46,363 nt of DNA. It comes from Methyloligella sp. Its GTDB lineage: Bacteria; Pseudomonadota; Alphaproteobacteria; Rhizobiales; HXMU1428-3. The notes beneath the pieces were generated by a model. That model saw only the letters and a program-made list of their open reading frames with translations. It did no database searches and was not told the DNA's origin. Position numbers and translations under genes: made by a program. Shown here piece by piece: positions 1-7,780 of this stretch (position 1 is the stretch's first letter; the number at the start of each line of letters is the position of its first letter). Where the stretch lies: NCBI GenBank assembly GCA_021604645.1, contig BQJJ01000017.1, positions 1 to 46,363 of the forward strand, written 5' to 3'.

Positions 1-64
1 CTTGACGAAGCTTGGATTAGTTTCTACAAGCTTTTGTTCCAGCATTTAAAATTCATACCATTGT

Positions 65-141
65 GGCGGGGTAGCTCAGCTGGTTAGAGCAGCGGAATCA
101 TAATCCGCGTGTCGGGGGTTCAAGTCCCTCTCCCGCTACCA
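65..141 (+). tRNA. tRNA with CAT anticodon (Met, or Ile2)
   Basis: A cloverleaf can be drawn by hand: seven-pair acceptor stem 65-71/131-137 with G-U at pairs 1:72 and 7:66, D arm with TAGCTCAGC at 72-80, anticodon CAT at 99-101 in a GCGGA/TCCGC stem, T arm GGGGG/CCCTC around TTCAAGT, and an encoded CCA end. CAT can be elongator Met, or Ile2 if lysidine-modified. Elongator Met is more likely from its similarity to alphaproteobacterial tRNA-Met genes. The gene is the integration target: its 3' half was replaced by the element's copy and stays functional. Confidence 0.93.
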
Positions 142-143
142 AT
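92..143 (+). repeat. attL core (tRNA 3' half, element-supplied copy)
   Basis: These 52 bases are repeated at 45982-46033, with differences only at the acceptor-stem positions 131-132 (TC here, CT at the right end). The first 39 bases, from the anticodon stem to the T arm, are identical, so strand exchange most likely lies there. Confidence 0.88.
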
Positions 144-189
144 ACTTTCAATAACTTAGCTCATTTTCCACAAATTGAAAAATTTGCAT

Positions 190-211
190 AGCTACCTGAG
201 AGCTACCACAA
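190..211 (+). repeat. Integrase arm-site-like repeat, left end
   Basis: A 22-base sequence containing two AGCTACC units 11 bases apart (AGCTACCTGAGAGCTACC) lies 47 bp inside attL. It occurs again in the same orientation at 45861-45882, just inside the right end. Paired short repeats near both ends with about one helical turn between units fit arm-type binding sites of a tyrosine integrase. The function is inferred from position. Confidence 0.6.
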
Positions 212-350
212 ATGTGCAAAGAATTAGGACTAATTGCGTAGAAAATTCCGTGTTCCTGAGTATTTTTCCACAGGCTCAATTTATCATTTTAGCAATTATA
301 TCACAGACGCTTGCCATGATGACACGACCTGATTTGTTTTAAGATTCGTA

Positions 351-542
351 ATTTTAAAGTGTCGAAATGCTGGTTTGTTGATACTTCATATTTTTAAAGT
401 GTCGGATTTTCATAAATTCAAAATTTAAACGATGCGGATTGATGAAATTTCATAAATATAGATTTTAGATAATTCACCAAGTTGAATTATTAGTGTGTCG
501 GAATTTTATAATTTTAATTATCTGACATTTGAGATTGTCAGA
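351..542 (+). promoter_or_regulatory. Partition operator/promoter region
   Basis: The 475 bp between the tRNA and parA carry no gene. They hold short direct repeats TTTTAAAGTGTCG at 352-364 and 392-404, a related GTGTGTCGG near 493-501, and an inverted repeat TCTGACA-N8-TGTCAGA at 521-542. Small ParA/RHH systems usually bind arrays of this kind upstream of parA, both as the centromere and as the autoregulatory operator. That role is inferred from position. Confidence 0.45.
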
Positions 543-615
543 TTTGCAACAGTCCTTATTGGTGAAACTTCTTATCGTCTAGACTTCATCATTACGACGC
601 GTAAGACTTTCACCT

Positions 616-1254
616 ATGAAAAAAATTGCAGTCCTGGCCCAAAAGGGAGGTGTTGGAAAAACAACGCTTTGTTTGAACTTAGCTATCGCCGCTAAATTAG
701 ATCGTAAAAAATCCGCTGTGATTGATATGGATCCGCAGAAAAGTTCGTCTGAGTGGGCGAAGACTAGATCACAACAATGGCCACAAATTAGAGCCACGAG
801 CATTTCTTATCTGCCCAAGATGCTATCTGTATTAAATGAGCTAAAAACTCATTTTGTTTTTATCGATACACTTCCCAAAGATGATGACCTCACAGCCATG
901 GCTGCTGCCCAAGAGGCGGACATCATTATCATACCTGTTGGAAAATCTATCTTAGATGTTCGAGGCATTGCTCCGACTGTCAAAATTGTGCAAGCCTCAA
1001 ACAAACCAACTTTCTTTGTTTTAAGTCGTTTCCCTTATGGCACTGCTAGGAAAGAAAAAGTGATCAAGGTGCTTGCAAACAAATATCCCAATATTCCTAT
1101 TGCACCGATCTGTTTGATTGAACGCCCCACCTATGATGCCAGTTTAGAACATGGCCTTGGTGTTATTGAGTTCAAGCCTAAATCTCATGCCGCGTCAGAT
1201 ATGAAGACTTTATATAGATACCTCTTAAAACAAATGAAGGAGTGCGGATCGTGA
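616..1254 (+). CDS. parA: ParA-like partition ATPase
   Basis: This 212-residue ATPase would segregate the circular form of the element. It has the deviant Walker A motif KGGVGKTT at residues 9-16, with the signature lysine before GGVGKT, and a DMDPQ motif near residue 37. Its length fits the small plasmid ParA type (ParF-like, without an N-terminal HTH), so DNA binding would come from the partner protein. The stop overlaps the next start (GTGA at 1251-1254), which indicates translational coupling. ParA next to a RepA gene is the usual plasmid arrangement and is not expected for a purely integrative island. Confidence 0.9.
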   Translation: MKKIAVLAQKGGVGKTTLCLNLAIAAKLDRKKSAVIDMDPQKSSSEWAKTRSQQWPQIRATSISYLPKMLSVLNELKTHFVFIDTLPKDDDLTAMAAAQEADIIIIPVGKSILDVRGIAPTVKIVQASNKPTFFVLSRFPYGTARKEKVIKVLANKYPNIPIAPICLIERPTYDASLEHGLGVIEFKPKSHAASDMKTLYRYLLKQMKECGS

Positions 1255-1631
1255 GTTCTAAAGAAGATGAGATGCTTAAGGCTTTGGATGAAATGGAACA
1301 TGCTGTTCTCAGCCAATCGCAAGATCCAACTGTAAGCATTGAAACAAACATACCTGAAACTCCCTCAGGTGAGACCACAGGCTATAATGAAGATAATAAC
1401 GATAAGACTTCTAAGAGTGATGACAAAACGGCTTTAGACGGTGTTAGGTTTAAGCAAATTGGAGGGCATTTTCATATTGATGTTCATAAAGCTATTGCAT
1501 TGATCGGTGTGAATGAAGATCGCACCATCCAATCACTTGCAGCTGAAGCCTTTGAAGACCTGCTTCAAAAACGTGGGTGTGAGAATGCAATTCTAGAACT
1601 GACAAAGTTAACGCGGCCTACAAAGAAATGA
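1251..1631 (+). CDS. Small ParB/ParG-type partition protein (ribbon-helix-helix)
   Basis: This 126-residue protein is the probable DNA-binding partner of the preceding ParA. I chose the GTG at 1251 because AAGGAG at 1237-1242 lies 8 bases upstream and the codon overlaps the parA stop. A start at 1242 would fall on that ribosome site. The N-terminal half is acidic and polar and looks disordered. The C-terminal 60 residues (FHIDVHKAIALIG, then two helices) resemble a ribbon-helix-helix fold as in ParG. The candidate binding sites are the repeats upstream of parA. The assignment rests on context and fold resemblance. Confidence 0.65.
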   Translation: MSSKEDEMLKALDEMEHAVLSQSQDPTVSIETNIPETPSGETTGYNEDNNDKTSKSDDKTALDGVRFKQIGGHFHIDVHKAIALIGVNEDRTIQSLAAEAFEDLLQKRGCENAILELTKLTRPTKK

Positions 1632-1698
1632 TGCGTCAGGATCAAAATTTATAGTTTATTTTTTTAAGTTAAATTTCAGATTAATTGATTTTTTTTCA

Positions 1699-1721
1699 TA
1701 GCTCCTGTAGGACAGTAGCTA
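1699..1721 (+). promoter_or_regulatory. Inverted repeat in the repA leader
   Basis: TAGCT-c-CTGT-AGG-ACAG-t-AGCTA forms a near-perfect palindrome 22 bases upstream of the repA start and just before its purine-rich ribosome site (GGAAGGGAAG, 1731-1740). It could be a RepA autoregulatory operator or a translation-modulating hairpin. The sequence alone does not decide. Confidence 0.35.
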
Positions 1722-1743
1722 CAAAATTAGGGAAGGGAAGTGC

Positions 1744-2673
1744 TTGGCTCAGCCGACACGCCAGAAATTACAACTTATAAATACTGCAACTGAGTTGCTC
1801 AATAACCCTTACCCTACATATGATCAAATGATCTTTATGCCTAGTGATCTAGCGCAAATAACATTTCCTCATTCTGACCCTGGTGACGTGCCAATTTGGA
1901 CGCGTAAAAATGGTAATCAAGTGTTTTTTATTCGGCCCGCCGCTAGCCAAGGTAAAATTATTGGCTATCCATATGGACCTATTCCTCGTTTGTTAATGCA
2001 CTGGATTACAACGGAGCTTCAACATAGTTCTGAACCGGTTTTGTCACTTGGTGATAACCTTTCTAGATTTATGAAAGAATTGGGCTTAGATCCTCATAGA
2101 GGTGGTGTGCGAAGTGATCGTGTTCGTTGTCAAAAGCAATTACAACGTTTCTTCCGCTCAGTTTATAGCAATGAATATGATCACTCGAAACACGGTAAAA
2201 AAGGATTTGAATATAGTGATGTTCAAATTGCACCGAAGGGTAAGCTATGGTGGGAATTTAACGGGGATGAAGAAAGTGTTTTTGATGGCACACTGAAACT
2301 ATCTGAAGAGGCTCTTGAGATGTTTCGAAAGTCTCCTATACCCGGAGACCTCAGAATTCTAAATGCTTTGAAAAGTTCTTCTTTGTGTCTTGATTATAAT
2401 GACTGGCTGCATCTCAAAACTTATATTGCTAATAAAAAAGACTTACCACAACGAGTTCCCTGGCGCGGTTTGATCATGCAGTTTGGTGGAAGTTATGGTG
2501 CTGAGGAGACTATCACCAAAAGCCATATCAGTAATTTTAGGCGTAAGTCAAAATGGGCGATCCAATGTGTTACCCAGTTATGCCCTTATTTGGATATTGA
2601 TTACTTTGATGGGGGTGTGATTATAAAGCCTGCAACGTTACCATTAGATATTCAAAGAAATTTATCTAAGTAG
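1744..2673 (+). CDS. repA: RepA-like plasmid replication initiator
   Basis: This 309-residue protein matches the plasmid RepA_C family common on alphaproteobacterial plasmids. The diagnostic stretch is GYPYGPIPRLLMHW near residues 79-92, followed by SLGDNLSRFMKELGLDP. It should bind the iterons directly downstream (2688-2914) and open the origin. The start is a TTG after GGAAGGGAAG. A rare start and a palindrome in the leader suggest low, controlled expression. Beside parA it makes a complete theta-replication module in an integrated element. Confidence 0.85.
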   Translation: MAQPTRQKLQLINTATELLNNPYPTYDQMIFMPSDLAQITFPHSDPGDVPIWTRKNGNQVFFIRPAASQGKIIGYPYGPIPRLLMHWITTELQHSSEPVLSLGDNLSRFMKELGLDPHRGGVRSDRVRCQKQLQRFFRSVYSNEYDHSKHGKKGFEYSDVQIAPKGKLWWEFNGDEESVFDGTLKLSEEALEMFRKSPIPGDLRILNALKSSSLCLDYNDWLHLKTYIANKKDLPQRVPWRGLIMQFGGSYGAEETITKSHISNFRRKSKWAIQCVTQLCPYLDIDYFDGGVIIKPATLPLDIQRNLSK

Positions 2674-2687
2674 TTTATTTTCAATCA

Positions 2688-2914
2688 CTTACATATGCTG
2701 AATATGTACTCCCCTCGCAAAAGTCGAGAGTGTGGATAGTTTGGCTTATCCACGCTGAATAGGTACTCCCTTAATTCTCGGAATTAAAACAGTTGCTTAG
2801 CCGACAAATCAAAGACTTACCTATGCTGCAAAAGTACTCCCCAAATTGGTGGTAATGATTTCAATTAGTTAGATTGAAAGTGATGGAGTTTAGATAAGCT
2901 GTAAAGGTACTCAC
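2688..2914 (+). other. Putative replication origin with four iterons
   Basis: Four 26-bp direct repeats lie at 2688-2713, 2745-2770, 2816-2841 and 2889-2914, sharing the core GCTG-ANNNGTACTC with TTA about 7 bases before it. They follow the repA stop by 15 bp. The start-to-start spacings are 57, 71 and 73 bp. The fourth copy is the most diverged. Direct iterons beside a RepA gene are the standard mark of an iteron-regulated plasmid origin. Confidence 0.8.
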
Positions 2915-3183
2915 ACCCTATAAGAAACCCTATAGAAAAATTGGCCTTGTAATAGACGGGCACAAATTGTGGGTAATTTTTATCTGCTCTTGGGGCTTTG
3001 CCCCGCCGCTTAGGCATCCCCAGATGTTCAGAGGGATACCGTAACTTGTTTAGTTATCTAGATTAGCCCTATTTTTATTTATAGCCGTGGATAAAGTGTT
3101 TTTTTGAAAAGATAGCATTCAATGATTTCAACTATTGAGGGTAATATTAATCGTTCAAAACTAATTCAGTTGGTACATGAAAA
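2915..3183. other. Gene-free stretch after the iterons
   Basis: Beyond the iterons there is an AT-rich part, then a compact hairpin GGGGC-TTT-GCCCC at 2992-3004, a form often seen in plasmid intergenic DNA. I see no gene except a doubtful 21-codon frame (3122-3187) that overlaps the next start. It may be part of the origin. Confidence 0.4.
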
Positions 3184-4467
3184 ATGATGGATCCATCTAA
3201 AACTGAGGACTACTATAAAAGGCAACAAGATTTTGGGCTTTTGTTGGCTAAATATTTATCTCCTGCAAAGGCTATTAGTTCGCTTGAATTTCTTCGAGGA
3301 AGACAGGAACAATTTGATTCACTCAGAAAAGCGCTTTTTAGCCCTGGTCGGCATGCTTTAATATATGGTTTTCGAGGGGTTGGAAAATCATCTTTAGCGC
3401 AAACCATTGCTTACCATATTTCTAATTCATCATCTGATCCAATTTTACTTAGCTGTGAAGATGGAAATAATTTTGAAAAAATTATTTGTGACTTATGGGA
3501 AGCCGCATGTGATAAAGACCCTGCATTCTCAGAGCAGACAGTTGAAAAAAATATTGGAATTAAATTACCATTGTTAGAAGCTAACAAACGTGATGAAACT
3601 CTATCCAAAAAAATTAATCACTTTGATTCTATGAATCAAGTTGTTCGATTAATTCGTCACCTTTGTAAGAATATAAACGGTGACTTAATCGTTATAATTG
3701 ATGAATTTGATCAACTTACAGATAAAACAGAGCAACAGAAATTTGCAAATTTAATAAAACAAATATCTGACCAAGGTATAGCAGCAAAGTTTATATTTTG
3801 TGGTATTGGTGAGAGTGTTGACGCTTTTATGGATGCTCATGCAAGTTCCAATCGTTATTTTCATAATGTACATTTAGAACGCCTTTCTTATGAAGCGCGT
3901 AGAGAAATTGTTGAGGTTGCTGCGGAAAATCTTGATATTGAAATTGATGATACAACATTGTGGAGAATAGTGAGAATTTCTGATGGATTTCCCCATTATG
4001 CACATTTAATTGCAGAGAAACTTTTTTGGCAAGTATTTGAAGCTAATAATGGACTGAAGGTAACTGGTGAGTTGTTTGAACGTGCAATGATTGATGCATG
4101 TGATGCAATGGAAATGAAATTTAAAGGGCCATACGAAAAAGCTACAAGAAAATATACAAATGATTATGAACCAATTCTATTTGCAGTAGCTGATGATCAT
4201 GAATTACAACGTACAAGCAGTGATATCTATTGTTCATATTGTAGAATAATGGAAGATCTAGGTAAAACTCCCCTGGTAAGATCAAAGTATAATTCACGGA
4301 TAAATAATTTAAAGAAACCTGAATATGCAAATATTTTAGTTGGAAGTAGACAGGGATGGTATGAATTCAATGAAAAAGTTCTCCGAGGTTATGCTAGGTT
4401 AAGATCAGAACGTTTAGGAGTTGAATTAGAAAGAGATCATCCAAAAGGCAAAAGGCGAGTAGCGTAA
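3184..4467 (+). CDS. P-loop (ORC1/AAA-type) ATPase of unknown function
   Basis: This 427-residue protein has Walker A GFRGVGKSS at about residues 63-71 and Walker B LIVIIDEFD at about 169-177, followed by an arginine-containing sensor-like region. The order fits the AAA_16/ORC1-like ATPase group. The last 130 residues match nothing I recognise. It has no signal or membrane segment. It stands alone between the origin and the relaxase region, on AT-rich DNA. Lone ATPases of this type on mobile elements are sometimes defence or maintenance proteins, but no function can be assigned. ATGATG gives two adjacent starts, and I used the first. Confidence 0.75.
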   Translation: MMDPSKTEDYYKRQQDFGLLLAKYLSPAKAISSLEFLRGRQEQFDSLRKALFSPGRHALIYGFRGVGKSSLAQTIAYHISNSSSDPILLSCEDGNNFEKIICDLWEAACDKDPAFSEQTVEKNIGIKLPLLEANKRDETLSKKINHFDSMNQVVRLIRHLCKNINGDLIVIIDEFDQLTDKTEQQKFANLIKQISDQGIAAKFIFCGIGESVDAFMDAHASSNRYFHNVHLERLSYEARREIVEVAAENLDIEIDDTTLWRIVRISDGFPHYAHLIAEKLFWQVFEANNGLKVTGELFERAMIDACDAMEMKFKGPYEKATRKYTNDYEPILFAVADDHELQRTSSDIYCSYCRIMEDLGKTPLVRSKYNSRINNLKKPEYANILVGSRQGWYEFNEKVLRGYARLRSERLGVELERDHPKGKRRVA

Positions 4468-5138
4468 ATTTATAATATTTAGTTTTAATAAACGCTCCCG
4501 TAGGAGCGCCTTAAGCAACTTTCGTTACGTATATCCACAACCCTCGGACATCATTCGTTAGGCTGCTCAAGAATGATAGGTAAGAGGTCAATTCAGGTCA
4601 ATGAAACTGCTTATTTTTCGAGCAATTTAAAACAAAGCTCTCACTCACTAAAATCAATATTCAAGGCGGTTTTCTTTCAAAAGACTATCCCTCTAATCCC
4701 AACCACTAAAACGACCTCAAATCGCCATACAGCGCGTTACGGTATCCCTTTGAACATCCGGGGGTCTGGGGGCTGGCCCCCAGGGGTACGCTCTACTTTT
4801 TTTGGTCAATGCATCGTATACGTTTATGAAAAGCACGCTGTTAGACATGCCCGCGCGATTTTTTGTGATTAGAAAAGTTGCATACTACTAGCACTCGAAA
4901 TTTTTTGAGGGTATTTGACTGTGTGTTGTAAAGGAAACAAAGCAGGGAAGGTGACTACAGAGAGACTATTTAAAGTGCAACTATACATCGCTGCGCGACA
5001 TAGGTGCTTTGCTGCAACAAAAACAACAATCAAACCAGCAAAATTTTTATTTAAGCGAATTGTTTTCGCAAAACCGGTATCCACTTTTGCGCAATGCGCT
5101 TTAGCTAAAGAGAAATAATGATTGATTGACAAAATAAA
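4468..5138. other. 670-bp non-coding region, candidate oriT
   Basis: No convincing gene lies between the ATPase and the relaxase. The region has two strong hairpins: CGCTCC-CGTA-GGAGCG at 4493-4508, possibly a terminator for the ATPase gene although it lacks a T tract, and CTGGGGGC-TG-GCCCCCAG at 4766-4783 inside a GC-rich patch unlike its surroundings. MobA/MobL relaxases usually nick directly upstream of their own gene, so the origin of transfer is probably here. The nick site cannot be named. Confidence 0.45.
5061..5100. repeat. Rhizobiales-like intergenic repeat
   Basis: GCAAAA (5068-5073) and TTTTGC (5085-5090) flank CCGGTATCCAC, followed by GCGCAATGCGC. I associate this layout with short dispersed intergenic repeats of Rhizobiales genomes. 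The match is from memory, so it is weak evidence for the host lineage only. Confidence 0.35.
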
Positions 5139-6404
5139 GTGACCAACCCCCACTTTAATATAAAGACCATATCGCGCTCAGACGGGACTTGGTTTTCTGC
5201 GGTCAAGGCAGCGTCTTATATTTCTGGTGAGCGGCTCTATGATGCGCGCGCCAAAGAATATGCTGATTATGGCTGGCGGAAAGATGTGGCTCATACTGAA
5301 ATACTCGCACCTCAAGGCACACCAGATTATTTGCTTAATCGTCAAACCTTGTGGAACAAGGTTGAAGAAGCTGAAAACCGCAAGGACAGCCAGCTTGCAC
5401 GGTCACTTGTTATTGGAATGCCCCATGAGCTTAACCATCAAGAACGGGTCGAGTTATTGCAGGGCTATGTGAAAGAAAATTTTGTATCTAAGGGCATGAT
5501 TGCCGATATTGCCCTGCATAAACCAGACCTTGAAAAATCAGCAGATGAACGCCACCATCACGCCCATATTTTATTGACCTTAAGGCAAGCCGATAAAAAC
5601 GGCCTGTACCGAACCAAAACACGTGAATGGAACTCGAAAGACAACGTCATAAAATGGCGCAAGTCATGGGCTGAATGTCAAAACCAATCTTTTGAACGTA
5701 AAGGCCTTGTGTTGCAGGTCGATGAACGAACCCTCAAACCCAAGCATGAAATGGCTTACGGCCATGAGAATTTCCCTGACCAATATCTGTTTAAGCTCAA
5801 GCCAGAACTTAGAATGGGTATGAAGAACAGTCCTGATTATCGCCAGACCTTACGTAAAAATCAAAGCATCATCGATGACAATATCGGCGTTATTTCAGAC
5901 ATGTACGAGAAAGCAGATAAGCGCCTGAACAAAATTGACCGTATGAAAGACCGCCTCAAAAAACAAGAAAGACAGAGCCAACCTAAGCAGCGCTCTCTTA
6001 GAACACCTCCACACCCTGAATTTAATAACATTGGCCAAACCTTACAGCAGATTAAAAGTGCTTCACGCCGTCATCAGCGCTTGCGCTTTTTAGCTAAGAA
6101 ATCCGATGAGCATTTCCAGCTCATGATTTATTTGCATGGGTTTAAAGCGGCCCTGACTCACCGTAAGCAGGACTTGAAGAAACTAGAGAAGAATTTGCGT
6201 TATATTGATCATTTGAGTGGTAGGCTTGAAAAGTTCTTTAGTAGGGTAGCTGAGCGAGAACAAGAGCAAGCACGCAATGAATCCTTCATTCCCAAGAAAG
6301 AACCTGAGTTGAAGTCTAAGGAAAACAAGAAGCCGCATGTTAAAAATGTTCAGCAAGAAAAGAATGTACTGAGACGCAGGCAAAGGAGAAAAGAGCCATC
6401 TTAA
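5139..6404 (+). CDS. MobA/MobL-family relaxase
   Basis: This 421-residue protein would nick the origin of transfer and pilot the strand. The first 200 residues match MobA/MobL: the segment AVKAASYISGERLYD (about 22-36) with the candidate catalytic Tyr28, then LWNKVEEAENRKDSQLAR, a GMIADIALH strand, and the metal-binding triad segment HHHAHILLTLR at about 138-148. The remainder is basic and predicted coiled coil, without a helicase or primase domain, so it is of the short type. The GTG start has only a weak ribosome site. It must work with a VirD4-type ATPase such as the one at 7781-9346 and with a helper secretion channel. Confidence 0.88.
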   Translation: MTNPHFNIKTISRSDGTWFSAVKAASYISGERLYDARAKEYADYGWRKDVAHTEILAPQGTPDYLLNRQTLWNKVEEAENRKDSQLARSLVIGMPHELNHQERVELLQGYVKENFVSKGMIADIALHKPDLEKSADERHHHAHILLTLRQADKNGLYRTKTREWNSKDNVIKWRKSWAECQNQSFERKGLVLQVDERTLKPKHEMAYGHENFPDQYLFKLKPELRMGMKNSPDYRQTLRKNQSIIDDNIGVISDMYEKADKRLNKIDRMKDRLKKQERQSQPKQRSLRTPPHPEFNNIGQTLQQIKSASRRHQRLRFLAKKSDEHFQLMIYLHGFKAALTHRKQDLKKLEKNLRYIDHLSGRLEKFFSRVAEREQEQARNESFIPKKEPELKSKENKKPHVKNVQQEKNVLRRRQRRKEPS

Positions 6405-6441
6405 GCCGTTTTTATCTGAAATGAAGGTTGGTGCGCCTGAC

Positions 6442-6471
6442 TTGACATAAGAAAAATAAATGAATTATATT
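6442..6471 (+). promoter_or_regulatory. Sigma70-type promoter for fic
   Basis: TTGACA (6442-6447), an 18-bp spacer and TATATT (6466-6471) lie about 105 bp before the fic start, in an AT-rich gap after the relaxase stop. Confidence 0.5.
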
Positions 6472-6575
6472 TACTTTTCTTGCTTTGTATGTAGGTTTTA
6501 TTGATATTTTTCCTTTACAAAGAAAAAATAAAGCGCAAAAATTTCTTTTGCTGATAGATAAAGAAAAGATAAATC

Positions 6576-7772
6576 ATGACGGATACGACAAATACGCGGT
6601 TGGGAAAATATATCAAGTGCAGTGTCACTGGAGAGGCTTATCAGGCATTTTTACCATCTGATCTACCGCCAAACCCGCCTGTTGACCTTATTCCTTTGCA
6701 GGCTTTGCTCGCAAAAGCCAACCAAGCGTTAGGTAAGTTAGATGCTGTATCAGACATTCTACCAGATCATACCTTGTTGCTTTATTATTATGTGCGCAAA
6801 GAAGCCGTTTTGTCGTCGCAAATCGAGGGAACACAATCCTCACTTTCCGATTTATTGCTTTATGAAAGCAATGAAATTCCTTCTGTGCCGCTAGATGATG
6901 TAGCCGAAGTTTCTTCCTATGTTTCAGCTTTAGAGCACGGCTTAAAGCGTGTTCAGGATGGGTTTCCTTTATCATTGCGGCTTATTCGAGAAATGCATAA
7001 ACTTCTCTTATCCACGGGCAGGGGGAGTAATCAACAACCGGGCCAGTTTCGCAGTTCGCAAAATTGGATTGGAGGATCAAGACCTGGCAATGCAGCCTTT
7101 GTGCCTCCGCCTGTTGAGCATCTCATGGATTGCTTGGATGCGTTTGAAAAATATCTCCATCTTGAACAGCGCCCCTATAGCTCATTGATTGATGCGGGGC
7201 TGCTTCATGTGCAATTTGAAACCATTCATCCATTTTTAGATGGCAATGGTCGGATTGGTCGATTGCTAATTACCTTTTTTCTCATGATGATGGGGGATTT
7301 GCGCCAACCTAATCTATATCTCAGTCTTTATTTTAAAAATAATCGAGCCGCTTATTATGAACGATTAAGTGCTGTTCGCAGTTCTGGTGATTGGGAAGGT
7401 TGGCTTGAGTTTTTTCTTAAAGGGGTTACAGAAACGGCGAACCAAGTGGTCCAAACCAGTCAAGCTGTATCGAATCTGTTTAAAACGGATATTGAGAAAA
7501 TCGCAACGCTAAAACGGGCAGGCATTTCAGCTGGCTACGTTCATGAATATTTACAACAAAAAGCCATTTTGAATGCAACCAATGCTGCGAAAATTCTTGA
7601 TGTCACTATACCAACAGCAAGAGCTGCTTTGAAAAACCTCAAAGAGCTTGGTATTGTTCATGATATTAGCGGTTCAGGTAAGGAGCGGCTTTATATCTAT
7701 ACGGCATTGATTGATCTCTTGGAAAAGGGTACTGAGCCCATTGCTTATTCACAAGATGAAGAAAATAGATAA
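6576..7772 (+). CDS. fic: Fic-family AMP transferase (class II, self-inhibited)
   Basis: This 398-residue protein transfers AMP to target proteins. The Fic motif HPFLDGNGRIGR (about residues 217-228) is complete, including the catalytic His and the Asn/Gly-rich anion site. The N-terminal inhibitory helix motif SSQIEG (about 79-84, with Glu83) marks a class II enzyme that blocks its own active site, so no separate antitoxin is expected or seen. The C-terminal 100 residues look like a winged-helix domain. Its place between the relaxase and the coupling protein suggests accessory cargo of the mobilisation block. The target is unknown. Confidence 0.9.
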   Translation: MTDTTNTRLGKYIKCSVTGEAYQAFLPSDLPPNPPVDLIPLQALLAKANQALGKLDAVSDILPDHTLLLYYYVRKEAVLSSQIEGTQSSLSDLLLYESNEIPSVPLDDVAEVSSYVSALEHGLKRVQDGFPLSLRLIREMHKLLLSTGRGSNQQPGQFRSSQNWIGGSRPGNAAFVPPPVEHLMDCLDAFEKYLHLEQRPYSSLIDAGLLHVQFETIHPFLDGNGRIGRLLITFFLMMMGDLRQPNLYLSLYFKNNRAAYYERLSAVRSSGDWEGWLEFFLKGVTETANQVVQTSQAVSNLFKTDIEKIATLKRAGISAGYVHEYLQQKAILNATNAAKILDVTIPTARAALKNLKELGIVHDISGSGKERLYIYTALIDLLEKGTEPIAYSQDEENR

Positions 7773-7780
7773 GGCTTGTT

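Noticed and set aside
3122-3187. A 21-codon frame overlapping the start of the ATPase gene (ATGA)
   Set aside because: The overlap looks like translational coupling, but there is no clear ribosome site and no recognisable peptide. Too short to defend.
4573-5153. Three open frames of 67-99 codons before the relaxase
   Set aside because: They have no ribosome sites or protein-like composition, overlap each other on both strands, and contain the palindrome and intergenic repeat. The region reads as non-coding.
6576-7772. Fic as toxin of a two-gene toxin-antitoxin pair
   Set aside because: The inhibitory SxxxEG helix is inside the same protein, and no small antitoxin gene adjoins it.
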